Assembly (NCBI RefSeq): GCF_001956695.1
Contig: NZ_CP019070.1
Coordinates: 2,728,001 to 2,792,000 of the forward strand
Direction: 5' to 3'
Source: Poseidonibacter parvus
GTDB lineage: Bacteria > Campylobacterota > Campylobacteria > Campylobacterales > Arcobacteraceae
DNA length: 64,000 nt
How positions within the stretch are numbered: the stretch's first letter is position 1; every line of letters starts with the position of its first letter. The translations under genes and the position numbers were made by a program. Below are positions 1-10,326 of this stretch, one piece after another. Below the pieces are notes generated by a model. The model was not told the DNA's origin and did no database searches. It saw nothing but the letters and a program-made list of their open reading frames with translations.

Positions 1-1190
1 GTAATTGGCGCTTGTGCTAGTAAATACTTATCTTCTAGTTTTAAATTAAATCTTGTATCTACAATTTTCGAAGCTGTTATCATTGAGGAAATATTAGCAG
101 CTACAAAAGGTCCACTAAAATACATATTATCAGCAAAGTATTTTAATACTTTTGTAAGTGAATTTGTTTTTATATGAGAAGCTAGACTTTCAAGCTGGGA
201 AGCATTTATCTTAACTCTAAAAGGTGGTTTTATAGTTCGCACTGGTTGTTTGAATTCTTCGCTTATATGCTTTAAAATATCTCTTCTTGTTGCACCTAAA
301 AATCCTGCTTCAAAGTGTCCATATCTTCCTGCACGACCAGCTATCTGAACTATTTCATTTACATTTATTTTTCTTCTTGATACTCCATCAAACTTTGTAT
401 CAGTTGTAAAAAGTATTGTTTGAATGGGAAGATTTAAACCCATTGCAATTGCATCTGTTGCTATTAAAATCTGGCTTTTCTTTTCTCTAAATTTTCGCGC
501 TTCATCACGTCTAACTTCAGGTGAAAGGTTTCCATATATTACAGAAACTGTATAATTCTTTTTTAGTCTATGACGAAGTTTTAAAACATCAGCACGAGAA
601 AAAGCAATAAGAGCAGTTCCTTCTTTTAAATTATCTAAAGAAGTGTATTTTTCATTTACTTTAAGTTCAGTTTTTCTTTTGTGTCTTACTACTTCAAGCT
701 CTTCGCCTAAATAAGTAGCTATTTTTTTAATAGCTTCAAGAGCATTTACACTTCCTGTCATAATCACTTTTTTAGCAGGACAACCAATAATTGCATTAAC
801 CCAAGCCCAACCTCTGTCAATATCTCCTAACATTTGAACTTCATCAATAACAGCTACATCAACATCTAAGTCATAATCAATCATTTCAATTGTTGAACAT
901 ACATGAGCTGCATCTTCATTTAACATCTGTTCTTCACCTGTTATAAGTGAAGCATCTATGTTTTCTTTTTTTAAGTCTTCATAACCTTCAAGGGCTAAAA
1001 GTCTTAAAGGTGCTAGATAAAGTCCAGAGTTTGCAACTTTTAATTTTTGCATTGCATTATATGTTTTACCTGAGTTTGTAGGTCCTACATAAAACTCTAG
1101 CTTTCTGTTTAAACTTCTTGCTAGCGGATATAATTCTTTTAAATCACAGTTTAATAAGCTGTGTAGTTGTTCTTGCCAATTTTCTTTCAT
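1..1190 (-). CDS. Suv3-like DExH RNA helicase (3' end outside window)
   Basis: Reading from ATG at 1190 towards base 1, the frame is open to the window edge (about 396 codons), so the C-terminus is missing. Near residue 37 the Walker A segment GPTNSGKTY has the form characteristic of the Suv3 superfamily-2 helicases. Downstream are the DEVQMLGD motif (Walker B, DExH-like), a SGSVN/TGSV-type motif III region, ATDAIAMGLNLP (motif V) and QIAGRAGRYG (motif VI). Members unwind RNA using ATP; in mitochondria they act with a 3'-5' exonuclease. What RNA this one acts on cannot be told. It is divergent from trmA with a 55-bp gap. The helicase assignment is firm; the Suv3 subfamily is by motif. Confidence 0.88.
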   Translation of the reverse strand, partial: MKENWQEQLHSLLNCDLKELYPLARSLNRKLEFYVGPTNSGKTYNAMQKLKVANSGLYLAPLRLLALEGYEDLKKENIDASLITGEEQMLNEDAAHVCSTIEMIDYDLDVDVAVIDEVQMLGDIDRGWAWVNAIIGCPAKKVIMTGSVNALEAIKKIATYLGEELEVVRHKRKTELKVNEKYTSLDNLKEGTALIAFSRADVLKLRHRLKKNYTVSVIYGNLSPEVRRDEARKFREKKSQILIATDAIAMGLNLPIQTILFTTDTKFDGVSRRKINVNEIVQIAGRAGRYGHFEAGFLGATRRDILKHISEEFKQPVRTIKPPFRVKINASQLESLASHIKTNSLTKVLKYFADNMYFSGPFVAANISSMITASKIVDTRFNLKLEDKYLLAQAPI

Positions 1191-1212
1191 GTGCGTATTA
1201 TAATCAATTGAA

Positions 1213-1218
1213 TATAAT
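1213..1218 (+). promoter_or_regulatory. Candidate -10 box of trmA
   Basis: TATAAT lies 28 bp before the trmA ATG in the 55-bp divergent gap shared with the helicase gene. No good -35 is visible, which is common in Campylobacterota promoters. Inferred from position only. Confidence 0.4.
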
Positions 1219-1245
1219 ATCGCATTAAATAACTAAGGATAGTTG

Positions 1246-2382
1246 ATGAATTGCGAATATTTTGGCAAATGTGGCTCGTGTACAATACATGATATTGGAT
1301 ATGAAGGCCAATTGGATTTTAAAATACAAAGAGAAAAAGAACGTTTCTCAAATTTTACAGACTTAAAAGATATTGATTTTGACATTATTAAAAGTGATGA
1401 GCAAAACTTCAGAAATAGAGCTGAATTTAAAATCTGGAAAAACTTTGATGAAAACGATAATGCAACACTATCTTATGCAATGACAAGTGTTGAAAAGAAT
1501 GTATTAGAAATAAACTCATGCCAAATAGTAAGCCTTGATATTGCAAACTTAATGCCAAAATTATTAGAAGAGATACAAAAAAATAAAATACTTTCATTTA
1601 AACTATTTGCAATAGAGTTTTTAAACTCAACAACAGGCGATATGTTAGTAACTTTAATCTATCATAGAAAACTTGAAGAGGATTGGAATACTCTAGCATT
1701 AGAATTATCAAATAAGTTTAATATCAAAATAATCGGTCGTTCACGAAAACAAAAAGTAATTCTAGAAAATGATTATATAGATGAAAAACTAAACATCAAT
1801 AATACAAACTATAACTTCAGATATATAGAAGGTGGATTTACACAACCAAACTCAAAAGTAAATATAGGAATGATTGAATGGGTTTTAAATAATATCAAAG
1901 ACTCAAGAGAAGATCTTTGTGAACTTTACTGTGGTGGTGGAAACTTCACAATCCCACTTTCAAGTAAGTTTAGAAAAGTTCTAGCAACTGAAATATCAAA
2001 AACATCAATCAAATCAGCAAAAACAAATTGTGAGTTAAATAACAATACTAAAATTGAGTTTATAAGAATGAGCGCAGAAGAGTTTGTAGAAGCTTTAGAA
2101 GAAAAAAGAGTATTCTCAAGACTTAAAGATGTAGATTTAAAAGCTTATGATTTTGATTCTATTTTTGTAGATCCTCCTAGAGCTGGACTTGATGATACGA
2201 CAAGAGCATTGGTTAAAAACTTTGATCAAATCATATATGTTTCATGTAATCCAGAAACTTTACATAGAGATTTAGAAGAGTTAACAAAAACACATAAAAT
2301 CATAAACTTCGCACTATTTGATCAGTTTGCTTATACACATCATATTGAAACTGGTGTGATATTAAAAAGAAGTATTAATTAA
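1246..2382 (+). CDS. trmA: tRNA (uracil-5-)-methyltransferase TrmA
   Basis: SAM-dependent enzyme that makes 5-methyluridine at position 54 of tRNA. The protein has 378 residues, close to the family norm of about 365. Visible are the SAM-binding ELYCGGGNFT segment (about residue 225), the DPPRAGLD motif, and YVSCNPETL with catalytic Cys334. The N-terminal Cys pattern is CEYFGKCGSCTI. I chose ATG 1246; a TTG three bases earlier is also in frame, but the ATG sits at better distance from the AAGGAT ribosome site at 1235-1240. RumA-type paralogues carry an N-terminal TRAM domain and iron-sulfur cysteines that are not apparent here, so TrmA is favoured. Confidence 0.88.
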   Translation: MNCEYFGKCGSCTIHDIGYEGQLDFKIQREKERFSNFTDLKDIDFDIIKSDEQNFRNRAEFKIWKNFDENDNATLSYAMTSVEKNVLEINSCQIVSLDIANLMPKLLEEIQKNKILSFKLFAIEFLNSTTGDMLVTLIYHRKLEEDWNTLALELSNKFNIKIIGRSRKQKVILENDYIDEKLNINNTNYNFRYIEGGFTQPNSKVNIGMIEWVLNNIKDSREDLCELYCGGGNFTIPLSSKFRKVLATEISKTSIKSAKTNCELNNNTKIEFIRMSAEEFVEALEEKRVFSRLKDVDLKAYDFDSIFVDPPRAGLDDTTRALVKNFDQIIYVSCNPETLHRDLEELTKTHKIINFALFDQFAYTHHIETGVILKRSIN

Positions 2383-2418
2383 TAAGAATTTTTAGCTTAA
2401 TTCCATTATAATAATACA

Positions 2419-2446
2419 GGTTATCATAATGGAGGTTATCATAATG
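2419..2446 (+). repeat. Tandem 15-bp duplication carrying two start codons
   Basis: GGTTATCATAATG occurs twice, at 2419-2431 and 2434-2446, as a direct repeat with 15-bp period. Each copy ends in an ATG in the same frame (2429 and 2444). The second ATG is preceded by GGAGG at 2431-2435, an ideal ribosome site that is created at the repeat junction. Confidence 0.9.
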
Positions 2447-3766
2447 AAATTTTATAATAGAGAAAACGAATTAGATTTACTGATAAAAGCAGATAAACTT
2501 AAATCAAAAAAATCAATAATGACCTTACTTATAGGAAGAAGAAGAGTTGGTAAAACTACTCTTGCTTTACAAAACTATTCAAAAGAACAAACTCTTTATT
2601 TTTTTATATCTAAGAAAAGTGAACAACTTCTTTGTGAAGAATTTATAGATGAAATAGAAGATAAACTTGAAACAAAAATTTTTGGGAAAATTACAAAATT
2701 TGAAACTTTATTCGAATATATAATCGAACTAGGTAAAACTAAGTCTTTTAACTTAGTAATTGATGAATTTCAAGAATTCTTAAAAATCAATCCTTCTATA
2801 TATTCTTCTATTCAAAAACTATGGGATTTAAATAAAGATAAAACAAATATTCATTTTATAGCTTGTGGTTCGATTTACTCTTTGATGAAAAAAATATTTG
2901 AAGACAAAAAAGAAGCACTTTTTGGAAGATGTGATTTTAAAATTGATTTAAAACCTTTTAAAATACCAGTTTTAAAAGAAATACTTCAAGACAATAAAAG
3001 TTACTCAAAAGAAAACCTATTAGATTTTTATGTCTTAACAGGTGGTATGGCAAAGTATATTGAACTTTTTATTCTTAATGACAGTTTTACTTTAGAAAAA
3101 ATGATTGAGACTATAATCAATCCTAATTCCATATTTTTAGAAGAAGGTAAGAATAGACTAATCGAAGAATTTGGTAAAGATTATGGCACATATTTTTCAA
3201 TTCTTTCTCTTATTGCTTCTTCAAAAACTTCAAGAAGTGAAATAGAATCAATACTCGAAAGAAATATTTCAGGTCATCTTACACGACTTGAAAATGACTA
3301 TAATGTTATCAAGTCCATCAAACCCATCAATGCAAAGGTAAACTCTAAAACACAAAAATATGAAATTGTAGATAATTTCCTTAGCTTTTGGTTTAGATTT
3401 ATTTATAAAAACCAATCTCTAATAGAAGCAGAAAACTTTACTAAACTAAAAGAGATAATAAATAGGGATATAAGTACTTTTAAAGGTAAGTTTTTAGAAA
3501 AACTATTTATCGAACTTTTAAAGAAAGAAGAGAAATATACAACTATTGGTTCATACTGGGAAAGGAATCATCAAAATGAAATTGATATAGTTGCAATAAA
3601 CAGTCTTGAAAAAAAAATGCTAATTTGTGAAGTAAAACTTCAAAAAAAAAGATTAAACTATAATGAGCTTTTATTAAAATCTCAAAAACTAATTCAAGAA
3701 TATAAAGATTATGATATTAAATATAAATTATTAAGTATTGGAAATATAGACGACTATTTAATCTAA
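2444..3766 (+). CDS. ATPase_2 / DUF234-type ATP-binding protein
   Basis: The 440-residue protein starts with a STAND/AAA-like ATPase of the archaeal-ATPase type (ATPase_2): Walker A GRRRVGKTT at residues 31-39 and Walker B LVIDEF at about 104-109, with a sensor-like IACGS near residue 147. The C-terminal third matches the DUF234 plan, with a PD-(D/E)XK-like core NEIDIVA...LICEVKL near residues 380-402. Members are scattered in archaea and bacteria, and no reaction is established. I chose ATG 2444 because GGAGG lies 8 bases before it; an upstream in-frame ATG at 2429 has no comparable site and would add five residues. It stands alone between trmA and flagellin, which suggests an accessory gene. 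Domain call firm, role unknown. Confidence 0.82.
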   Translation: MKFYNRENELDLLIKADKLKSKKSIMTLLIGRRRVGKTTLALQNYSKEQTLYFFISKKSEQLLCEEFIDEIEDKLETKIFGKITKFETLFEYIIELGKTKSFNLVIDEFQEFLKINPSIYSSIQKLWDLNKDKTNIHFIACGSIYSLMKKIFEDKKEALFGRCDFKIDLKPFKIPVLKEILQDNKSYSKENLLDFYVLTGGMAKYIELFILNDSFTLEKMIETIINPNSIFLEEGKNRLIEEFGKDYGTYFSILSLIASSKTSRSEIESILERNISGHLTRLENDYNVIKSIKPINAKVNSKTQKYEIVDNFLSFWFRFIYKNQSLIEAENFTKLKEIINRDISTFKGKFLEKLFIELLKKEEKYTTIGSYWERNHQNEIDIVAINSLEKKMLICEVKLQKKRLNYNELLLKSQKLIQEYKDYDIKYKLLSIGNIDDYLI

Positions 3767-3825
3767 CTTTAAGAATTGGTGTGTCATAATTCTTCATATA
3801 CAAATTAGGTATCAATTGATTCCGA

Positions 3826-3903
3826 AGAAGAAAATTCTGTTTTCTTCTATGCTTGGTAAAACAAGAAGGTTGATAAGTGTGATTTATTTCACAATGACGT
3901 CAT
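3826..3903 (+). promoter_or_regulatory. Three palindromes in the flagellin leader
   Basis: Three separate inverted repeats fill the region before the flagellin gene. At 3826-3848, AGAAGAAAA and TTTTCTTCT form a 9-bp stem with a 5-base loop. At 3878-3893 there is TGTGA-TTTATT-TCACA, an exact match to the classical CRP half-site spacing. At 3894-3903 there is the perfect 10-mer ATGACGTCAT, ending 18 bp before the start codon. The first may be a terminator of the upstream ATPase gene or a leader hairpin; the others may be operators. No function is shown. Confidence 0.55.
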
Positions 3904-3921
3904 AACTAAAAAGGATTTATT

Positions 3922-5256
3922 ATGATTATTAATACTAACGTTTCATCAATTACTGCTCAAGAAGCAGCTACAAATACAGGTAAAAACATTTCAAGTTCAT
4001 TAGAAAAACTTTCTACTGGTCTTAAAATTAACAAAGCGTCTGATGATGCTTCTGGTTTAGCAATTGCTGATAAACTTAGAACACAAGCTACTTCAATTGA
4101 TCAAGGTGTTGCAAATGGTAATTCAGCTGTAACTTTACTTCAAATTGCTGATAAATCAATGTCTGAGCAATCAACAATTCTTGATACTATTAAAGCTAAA
4201 TTAATTCAAGCTAATACTGATACTACTTCTGATGATGGTAGAGAATCAATTAGAAAAGATATCAATAAACTACTTGAGCAACTAGATAATATTGCTGAAC
4301 AGACAAACTATAATGGTAATGTTTTACTTCAAGATACAGCGACAAGTACAAATGCTTCATCTGAATTAGGTTTCCAAATTGGTGAGTCTAAAAATGATAT
4401 CATTTCAAATACTGCAATTCAATCTAATACTTATGGTCTTGGTGGAGGAGCAGATAAATTAATTGATGCTGATTCAGGTGATGACTTAAAAAATAATACT
4501 GTTGGTCAAGCAGCAACTATGGAATTCAAAGGTGATGGTACAAATGCAGTAACTTTAAATGGAGAAGATTCTGCTTCAACTCCTGCTGCTACAACTATAG
4601 ATGTTTCATTAAGTGGTCAAATTGGCTCAATATCTAGTGATGCAACATTAAATATTACAGATGTAGATGATGCAACTGCAGATGCATTAGACGCAATGGT
4701 TAACAATAGTGTTACTGGATTAACTGGGGATAGAGATGCTGGATATGCATTTGTTACTGGTACTGCTTTAGATTTTGGTGATTTAGATGTTGCAAAAATG
4801 ACTATAACTACTGCAACTGCAGAAGACATCAGCATTACATCTGACCAAACTGTTAAAGTAACAAATAATGATGATACTGATGGAAATACATTAGATATTG
4901 AATCAGCTGGTACAGTAACTGGAGGAGATTTATTAAATTCTTTAGCAGCTTTAGGTACAGGTGAATTAACTAAAGATATGGCTGATAAATTCCAAGGTGT
5001 AGTTGATAATGCTATTACTGATCTGAATGGATATAGAGGTGACATCGGGTCAACTCAAAACCAAGTTGAATCAGCGGTTAGAAACTTAATGACTCAGTCT
5101 ACAAACGTACAAGCAGCTGAATCTATTATTAGAGATGTTGATTATGCTTCAGAATCTGCAAACTTCAACAAACAAAACATTATTTCGCAAGCGGGTTCAT
5201 ATGCAATCAGTCAAGCAAATTCTGTTCAACAAAATGTTTTAAAATTATTACAATAA
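3922..5256 (+). CDS. Flagellin
   Basis: Filament subunit exported by the flagellar type III system. The 444-residue protein has the conserved D0/D1 ends. The N-terminus reads MIINTNVSSITAQEA, followed by LEKLSTGLKINKASDDASGL at about residues 27-46; the C-terminus carries ESIIRDVDYASESANFNKQN and ends QANSVQQNVLKLLQ. The middle (about 165-350) is the variable surface region, here rich in Asp, Thr and Ala. There is no signal peptide, as expected. The ribosome site AAAAAGGA lies at 3909-3916. It is monocistronic and followed by a strong terminator. Arcobacter genomes usually carry two flagellins; only one is in this window, so I do not assign flaA or flaB. Confidence 0.96.
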   Translation: MIINTNVSSITAQEAATNTGKNISSSLEKLSTGLKINKASDDASGLAIADKLRTQATSIDQGVANGNSAVTLLQIADKSMSEQSTILDTIKAKLIQANTDTTSDDGRESIRKDINKLLEQLDNIAEQTNYNGNVLLQDTATSTNASSELGFQIGESKNDIISNTAIQSNTYGLGGGADKLIDADSGDDLKNNTVGQAATMEFKGDGTNAVTLNGEDSASTPAATTIDVSLSGQIGSISSDATLNITDVDDATADALDAMVNNSVTGLTGDRDAGYAFVTGTALDFGDLDVAKMTITTATAEDISITSDQTVKVTNNDDTDGNTLDIESAGTVTGGDLLNSLAALGTGELTKDMADKFQGVVDNAITDLNGYRGDIGSTQNQVESAVRNLMTQSTNVQAAESIIRDVDYASESANFNKQNIISQAGSYAISQANSVQQNVLKLLQ

Positions 5257-5278
5257 TAGTTTTTCAAAACTTTTTACT

Positions 5279-5312
5279 AAAACTCTAGTCTTCGGACTTG
5301 AGTTTTTTTTTG
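5279..5312 (+). terminator. Intrinsic terminator of flagellin
   Basis: Stem AAAACTC/GAGTTTT plus AGTC/GACT closed by a TTCG tetraloop (one T-T mismatch), followed by an uninterrupted T run to 5311. It lies 23 bp after the flagellin stop. Confidence 0.92.
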
Positions 5313-5373
5313 CCTAAAAATTATTTTAAGAGAATATATGTAATAATATTCATGAAAAATAAAAAGGTAAAGT

Positions 5374-5574
5374 ATGCAAAATAATACAATTCCAAAAGAT
5401 ATAATAAAAATCCAGCAAAAACTAGCTACTTTTGAAAAAGACTCAAGAAACTACAAAAAATACACAAAAATACTAGCAAAACATATAAAATCATTTTCAA
5501 TGAAAAAAAGAGTAAATTCACATATTAAAACTATTGAAACAGTAGAAAAGATATCAGAAGAACAAGAAAAGTAA
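5374..5574 (+). CDS. Small basic protein of unknown function
   Basis: A 66-residue protein, rich in Lys and Ile, predicted mostly helical, without signal peptide or membrane segment. The start ATG follows AAAAAGGTAAAGT, an acceptable ribosome site. It lies between the flagellin terminator and recA. I recognise no domain. Its position after flagellin might hint at a flagellar accessory role, but nothing in the sequence supports that. Confidence 0.55.
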   Translation: MQNNTIPKDIIKIQQKLATFEKDSRNYKKYTKILAKHIKSFSMKKRVNSHIKTIETVEKISEEQEK

Positions 5575-5685
5575 AAATTTAAAAATAAAAAATCTTACAA
5601 TATGTAATATTACTACATACTTTAAAAAAAATCTGCTAAAATTCTCACATAAATAAAAGAATAGAAATAAACATTAGGAAATAAA

Positions 5686-6729
5686 ATGGACGATAATCAA
5701 AAAAAATCACTAGACTTAGCAATAAAACAAATAGATAAAGCATTCGGAAAAGGTACTTTAATTAGACTTGGGGATAAAGAAGTAATACCAACAGAAGCAA
5801 TTAGTACTGGTTCTTTAGGTCTTGATTTAGCTTTAGGTGTTGGTGGTCTTCCACAAGGTAGAGTTATTGAGATTTATGGACCAGAATCTTCTGGTAAAAC
5901 TACTTTAACACTTCATGCAATTGCTGAATGTCAAAAAGCTGGTGGTGTTTGTGCATTTATTGATGCAGAACATGCACTTGATACTGCATATGCTAAAAAT
6001 CTTGGTGTTGATATTGATAATTTACTTGTATCTCAACCTGATTTTGGTGAGCAAGCTTTAGAGATATTAGAAACTGTTATAAGATCTGGGGCTGTTGATT
6101 TAGTTGTAATTGATTCAGTTGCAGCTTTAACTCCAAAAGTTGAGATTGATGGAGATATGGATGATCAACAAGTTGGTGTTCAAGCTAGACTTATGTCTAA
6201 GGCTTTAAGAAAAATTACTGGTTTATTAAATAAAATGCAATGTACTGTAATCTTTATTAACCAAATTAGAATGAAAATCGGTATGACAGGATACGGATCT
6301 CCTGAAACAACTACTGGTGGAAATGCACTTAAATTCTACTCTTCTGTAAGACTTGATATTAGAAGAATTGCAACACTTAAACAAGGTGATAATTCAATTG
6401 GAAATAGAGTTAAAGTAAAAGTTGTAAAAAATAAAGTAGCAGCTCCATTTAAACTAGCAGAATTTGACATCATGTTTGGTGAGGGTATTTCTAAAATGGG
6501 TGAGCTTGTTGATTATGGTGTTAAACTTGATATTGTTGATAAAGCCGGAGCTTGGTTCTCTTATGGTGATTCAAAAATTGGTCAAGGTAAAGAAAATTCT
6601 AAAGTATTCCTAAGAGATAATCCAGAAATTGCAAAAGAGATTGAAAACAAGATCTTAGCAGCTATGGGTGTAAATGATGAGATTCTTGAAGGAACTATTA
6701 AAGATCCAAAAGACAGCGAAGAAGACTAA
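5686..6729 (+). CDS. recA: Recombinase RecA
   Basis: DNA-dependent ATPase that forms filaments on single-stranded DNA for homologous recombination and SOS signalling. The length, 347 residues, is standard. Walker [10 protein letters not shown] is at residues 65-73, Walker B is [10 protein letters not shown], the L1/L2 regions include [10 protein letters not shown] and [14 protein letters not shown], and the tail is acidic (ends DSEED). The start ATG follows TTAGGAAATAAA. Followed by a perfect palindromic terminator; eno has its own promoter. Confidence 0.98.
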   Translation: MDDNQKKSLDLAIKQIDKAFGKGTLIRLGDKEVIPTEAISTGSLGLDLALGVGGLPQGRVIEIYGPESSGKTTLTLHAIAECQKAGGVCAFIDAEHALDTAYAKNLGVDIDNLLVSQPDFGEQALEILETVIRSGAVDLVVIDSVAALTPKVEIDGDMDDQQVGVQARLMSKALRKITGLLNKMQCTVIFINQIRMKIGMTGYGSPETTTGGNALKFYSSVRLDIRRIATLKQGDNSIGNRVKVKVVKNKVAAPFKLAEFDIMFGEGISKMGELVDYGVKLDIVDKAGAWFSYGDSKIGQGKENSKVFLRDNPEIAKEIENKILAAMGVNDEILEGTIKDPKDSEED

Positions 6730-6754
6730 AAAACTCTAGAAACAAAACTTTACA

Positions 6755-6786
6755 AAATCAAAGAGAAATTTCTCTTTGATTTCTAT
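6755..6786 (+). terminator. Palindromic terminator after recA
   Basis: Bases 6755-6782 form a perfect 28-bp palindrome centred at 6768/6769 (left half AAATCAAAGAGAAA), followed by a short pyrimidine-rich stretch TTTCTATCTT. Located 25 bp after the recA stop. Confidence 0.8.
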
Positions 6787-6853
6787 CTTACACATCTTAT
6801 TAATAACTAATAAAAATTATTTTTAACAAAGCAAACCAAAATCAAAATTTAGA

Positions 6854-6859
6854 TATAAT
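6854..6859 (+). promoter_or_regulatory. Candidate -10 box of eno
   Basis: TATAAT lies 31 bp before the eno GTG, in AAATTTAGATATAATC. Placed after the recA terminator, it is the most likely start of the eno transcript. Confidence 0.5.
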
Positions 6860-6881
6860 CATTCAAATTACAAGAATATAG

Positions 6882-8165
<1,284 letters not shown>

Positions 8166-8175
8166 TTAAGTATTT

Positions 8176-8418
8176 ATGAAAAACTTTTTACGTAGTTACA
8201 AGAAATTTATAGCAATTGCAATAGCCTCTATTGCTCTTACTATATTTCTTTCTTATCACGTAGCAAATACGCTTTTTGGAAAAAGTTCTTTAGAAGTTTA
8301 CAACTCTTTAAAAAACAAGAAAACTTATTTAGAAAAAGAGATTGTAAGACTTCAAGAAGATAATGCATATTTACAAAAAGAATATTTTGAATTAAAAAAT
8401 CTGGAGCCTGAAGAATGA
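8176..8418 (+). CDS. FtsB/DivIC-like septum formation initiator
   Basis: An 80-residue bitopic membrane protein: short basic cytoplasmic N-terminus, one membrane segment at about residues 11-32, then a coiled coil (about 40-76) rich in Leu, Glu and Lys. This is the plan of FtsB/DivIC proteins, which link FtsL and FtsQ in the divisome. It lies 10 bp after eno and overlaps the next gene by 4 bp (ATGA). Sequence identity of such small coiled-coil proteins is low, so the family call rests on architecture and on its conserved position after eno. Confidence 0.72.
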   Translation: MKNFLRSYKKFIAIAIASIALTIFLSYHVANTLFGKSSLEVYNSLKNKKTYLEKEIVRLQEDNAYLQKEYFELKNLEPEE

Positions 8419-9185
8419 AAACTTTATTTTTATTTACATTAACACTAGTTTTAGCATTAAATTTAAATGCTAGAGAGAATCCATTTGAAGCAACAAATGC
8501 TTATGAAGAAGAAGCAGCAAGAATTATTGAGCAAAATGAAATTGATCAAAATTCAATTAATGAAGAAGCTTACATAAAAGAAATGCAAGAAAAAATGTCA
8601 AAAGTTTCTGACAAACCAAAAGAAGATGCAAATAAGAATAAAGTTAAAGAAGCTGTAAAGAAATTAAAACCAGCTTTAAAAGTTGAAAAAACTTATACGA
8701 AAAAAGAAGTGAAAAAGTTAATCAAAAAAGCACAAGTTCAATCAGAAAGTAAAGTAAAAAAACTTGTAGAAAAAGAGCTTGAAAAAACAAAAGTAGTTGA
8801 ACCAAAACAAGTAGTTTATGTAAAACCTAGAACAGATATTATTGATGATGAAGAAGTAATTAAAGCAAAAATGAAAACAAAAATGCTTTTAGATTTTATT
8901 AAAGTAGAATATAATGATTCTCAAATTACTATTCATACAAAAGATGCTGTATCAAAAAAATTCACTCTTGAAAAAGAGAATAAAATCATTATAGATTATA
9001 AAGCTAAAAAGAATTTTTATACAAAAAGAGATACATTAGAGTCAACAAACTTTAAAAAAATTGCTGTAGGTAATCATAAAAAAGAGAACTTCTATAGAGT
9101 TGTAATTCTTTTAGAAAATAAACCATCAACTTATAATGTTGATTATAAAGATGGTTTAATTACTATTTTCTCTTCTACTAATTAA
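8415..9185 (+). CDS. AMIN-domain periplasmic protein
   Basis: A 256-residue exported protein with signal peptide ending at about LNLNA (residue 19). The middle (about 45-145) is a Lys/Glu-rich helical linker. The last 100 residues form a beta-rich domain of the AMIN type (FIKVEYNDSQITIHTK through GLITIFS), a fold that directs proteins to peptidoglycan and division sites. Translationally coupled to the FtsB-like gene. Its last 30 bp overlap the convergent antiporter gene. The link to cell wall or division is inferred from domain and neighbour. Confidence 0.75.
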   Translation: MKTLFLFTLTLVLALNLNARENPFEATNAYEEEAARIIEQNEIDQNSINEEAYIKEMQEKMSKVSDKPKEDANKNKVKEAVKKLKPALKVEKTYTKKEVKKLIKKAQVQSESKVKKLVEKELEKTKVVEPKQVVYVKPRTDIIDDEEVIKAKMKTKMLLDFIKVEYNDSQITIHTKDAVSKKFTLEKENKIIIDYKAKKNFYTKRDTLESTNFKKIAVGNHKKENFYRVVILLENKPSTYNVDYKDGLITIFSSTN

Positions 9186-10319
9186 ATTAGCAAAAAACTT
9201 TATTAGAATCATTACTATTAATACTTCTAATATTGCTGCTAAAATAAACGCATAGTAATATTCTTGATCAATCGTATGATTGTTATAAGCAAGAGTTGTT
9301 ACTGCTATTAAAAGTGTGATAGGCATTGAGTGTGTAAGTCCTATCATATAAAACTTATTCCATCCCATTTCTTGTATAAATAACATTGAAGCCACAAATC
9401 TAATAAAAATCATAGCAGCTACTATTAATAAAGCTTTTTGAAGTAAGCCATCTTGAACTAAAGCACTTAGCTCAAAAGATGCTCCTACAGATATAAAGAA
9501 AATAGGAACAAGCCAACCAAAGCCAAAGCTTTCTAGTTTATGCGGCAACTGCTTGTTATGTTTTTCAAAGAATGTTGTAATAAACATTCCTGCAATAAAT
9601 GCTCCAAATGCAACTTTTAAATTAAGCAACATCATAACTGCAATCATTAAGAAAAATATAGACATTGAAATTCTTATATCTTGCTCTTGATGATCTTTTT
9701 CTGGCATTAAATAAGCTTTAATCTCAGGAAACCACCAAATAAGATTATGAAATACTTTATAGATAATAATCATTGAAATTAAAAACATTACAAATAAGAA
9801 CATAGTTCTATAAAACTGCTCTCCCATTCCAAACTCTAATCCAGCTGATACTGTAGTTAATGCAAAGATTGATACAATCTCACCAATTAGACCTACTAAG
9901 ATAGAAAGCCGAATCCACTCAACATCGCCATACTCTTTTTTTAAAGCAGCTAATAATCCAATAGAAATTAAAGGCAAAATAACAATAAATATATATCCAA
10001 CATCTAAATAAAAGGTAATTAATGCGGATAATGAAAATAAAATGACATTATAAATAAGGGATTTTTTCAATATTGTAGGAGAGATATTTATAATCTTTTT
10101 TAAATCTATTTCAAGACCTGCTAAAAACATCAGATATAAAAAACCTAGTTTTGAAGCAAGGTCTAAAATGGCATGATCCATAATAAATGCAAAGTAACCT
10201 GCAAGTGCCCCTAGCATTATTTCAACAGTGATAGATGGAAGTCTAAGTGTTCTAGCAACTAGTGGAGAAATAAAGATAATTAATGATATTGATATAATTA
10301 TTAATATTTCTTCACTCAT
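9156..10319 (-). CDS. Cation:proton antiporter, CPA2 family
   Basis: A 387-residue polytopic inner-membrane protein with about 11-12 hydrophobic segments, resembling the Na+/H+ exchanger domain of KefB-type antiporters. Typical stretches are RLPSITVEIMLGALAGY near the N-terminus and FLAGLEIDLKK near residue 70. It lacks the C-terminal TrkA-N (RCK) domain of true Kef channels, so it is probably a simple H+-coupled Na+ or K+ exchanger. Convergent with the AMIN gene, with a 30-bp tail overlap; bioB ends 7 bp upstream of its start. Substrate not determinable. Confidence 0.85.
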   Translation of the reverse strand: MSEEILIIISISLIIFISPLVARTLRLPSITVEIMLGALAGYFAFIMDHAILDLASKLGFLYLMFLAGLEIDLKKIINISPTILKKSLIYNVILFSLSALITFYLDVGYIFIVILPLISIGLLAALKKEYGDVEWIRLSILVGLIGEIVSIFALTTVSAGLEFGMGEQFYRTMFLFVMFLISMIIIYKVFHNLIWWFPEIKAYLMPEKDHQEQDIRISMSIFFLMIAVMMLLNLKVAFGAFIAGMFITTFFEKHNKQLPHKLESFGFGWLVPIFFISVGASFELSALVQDGLLQKALLIVAAMIFIRFVASMLFIQEMGWNKFYMIGLTHSMPITLLIAVTTLAYNNHTIDQEYYYAFILAAILEVLIVMILIKFFANLISRRENSN

Positions 10320-10326
10320 TTAATAC

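Noticed and set aside
3878-3893. Calling the palindrome a proven CRP site
   Set aside because: The consensus match is exact, but no crp gene is in the window and conservation is unknown; kept only as a candidate.
4617-5045. 142-codon minus-strand frame inside flagellin
   Set aside because: Shadow of the repetitive variable region; no ribosome site and no recognisable protein features.
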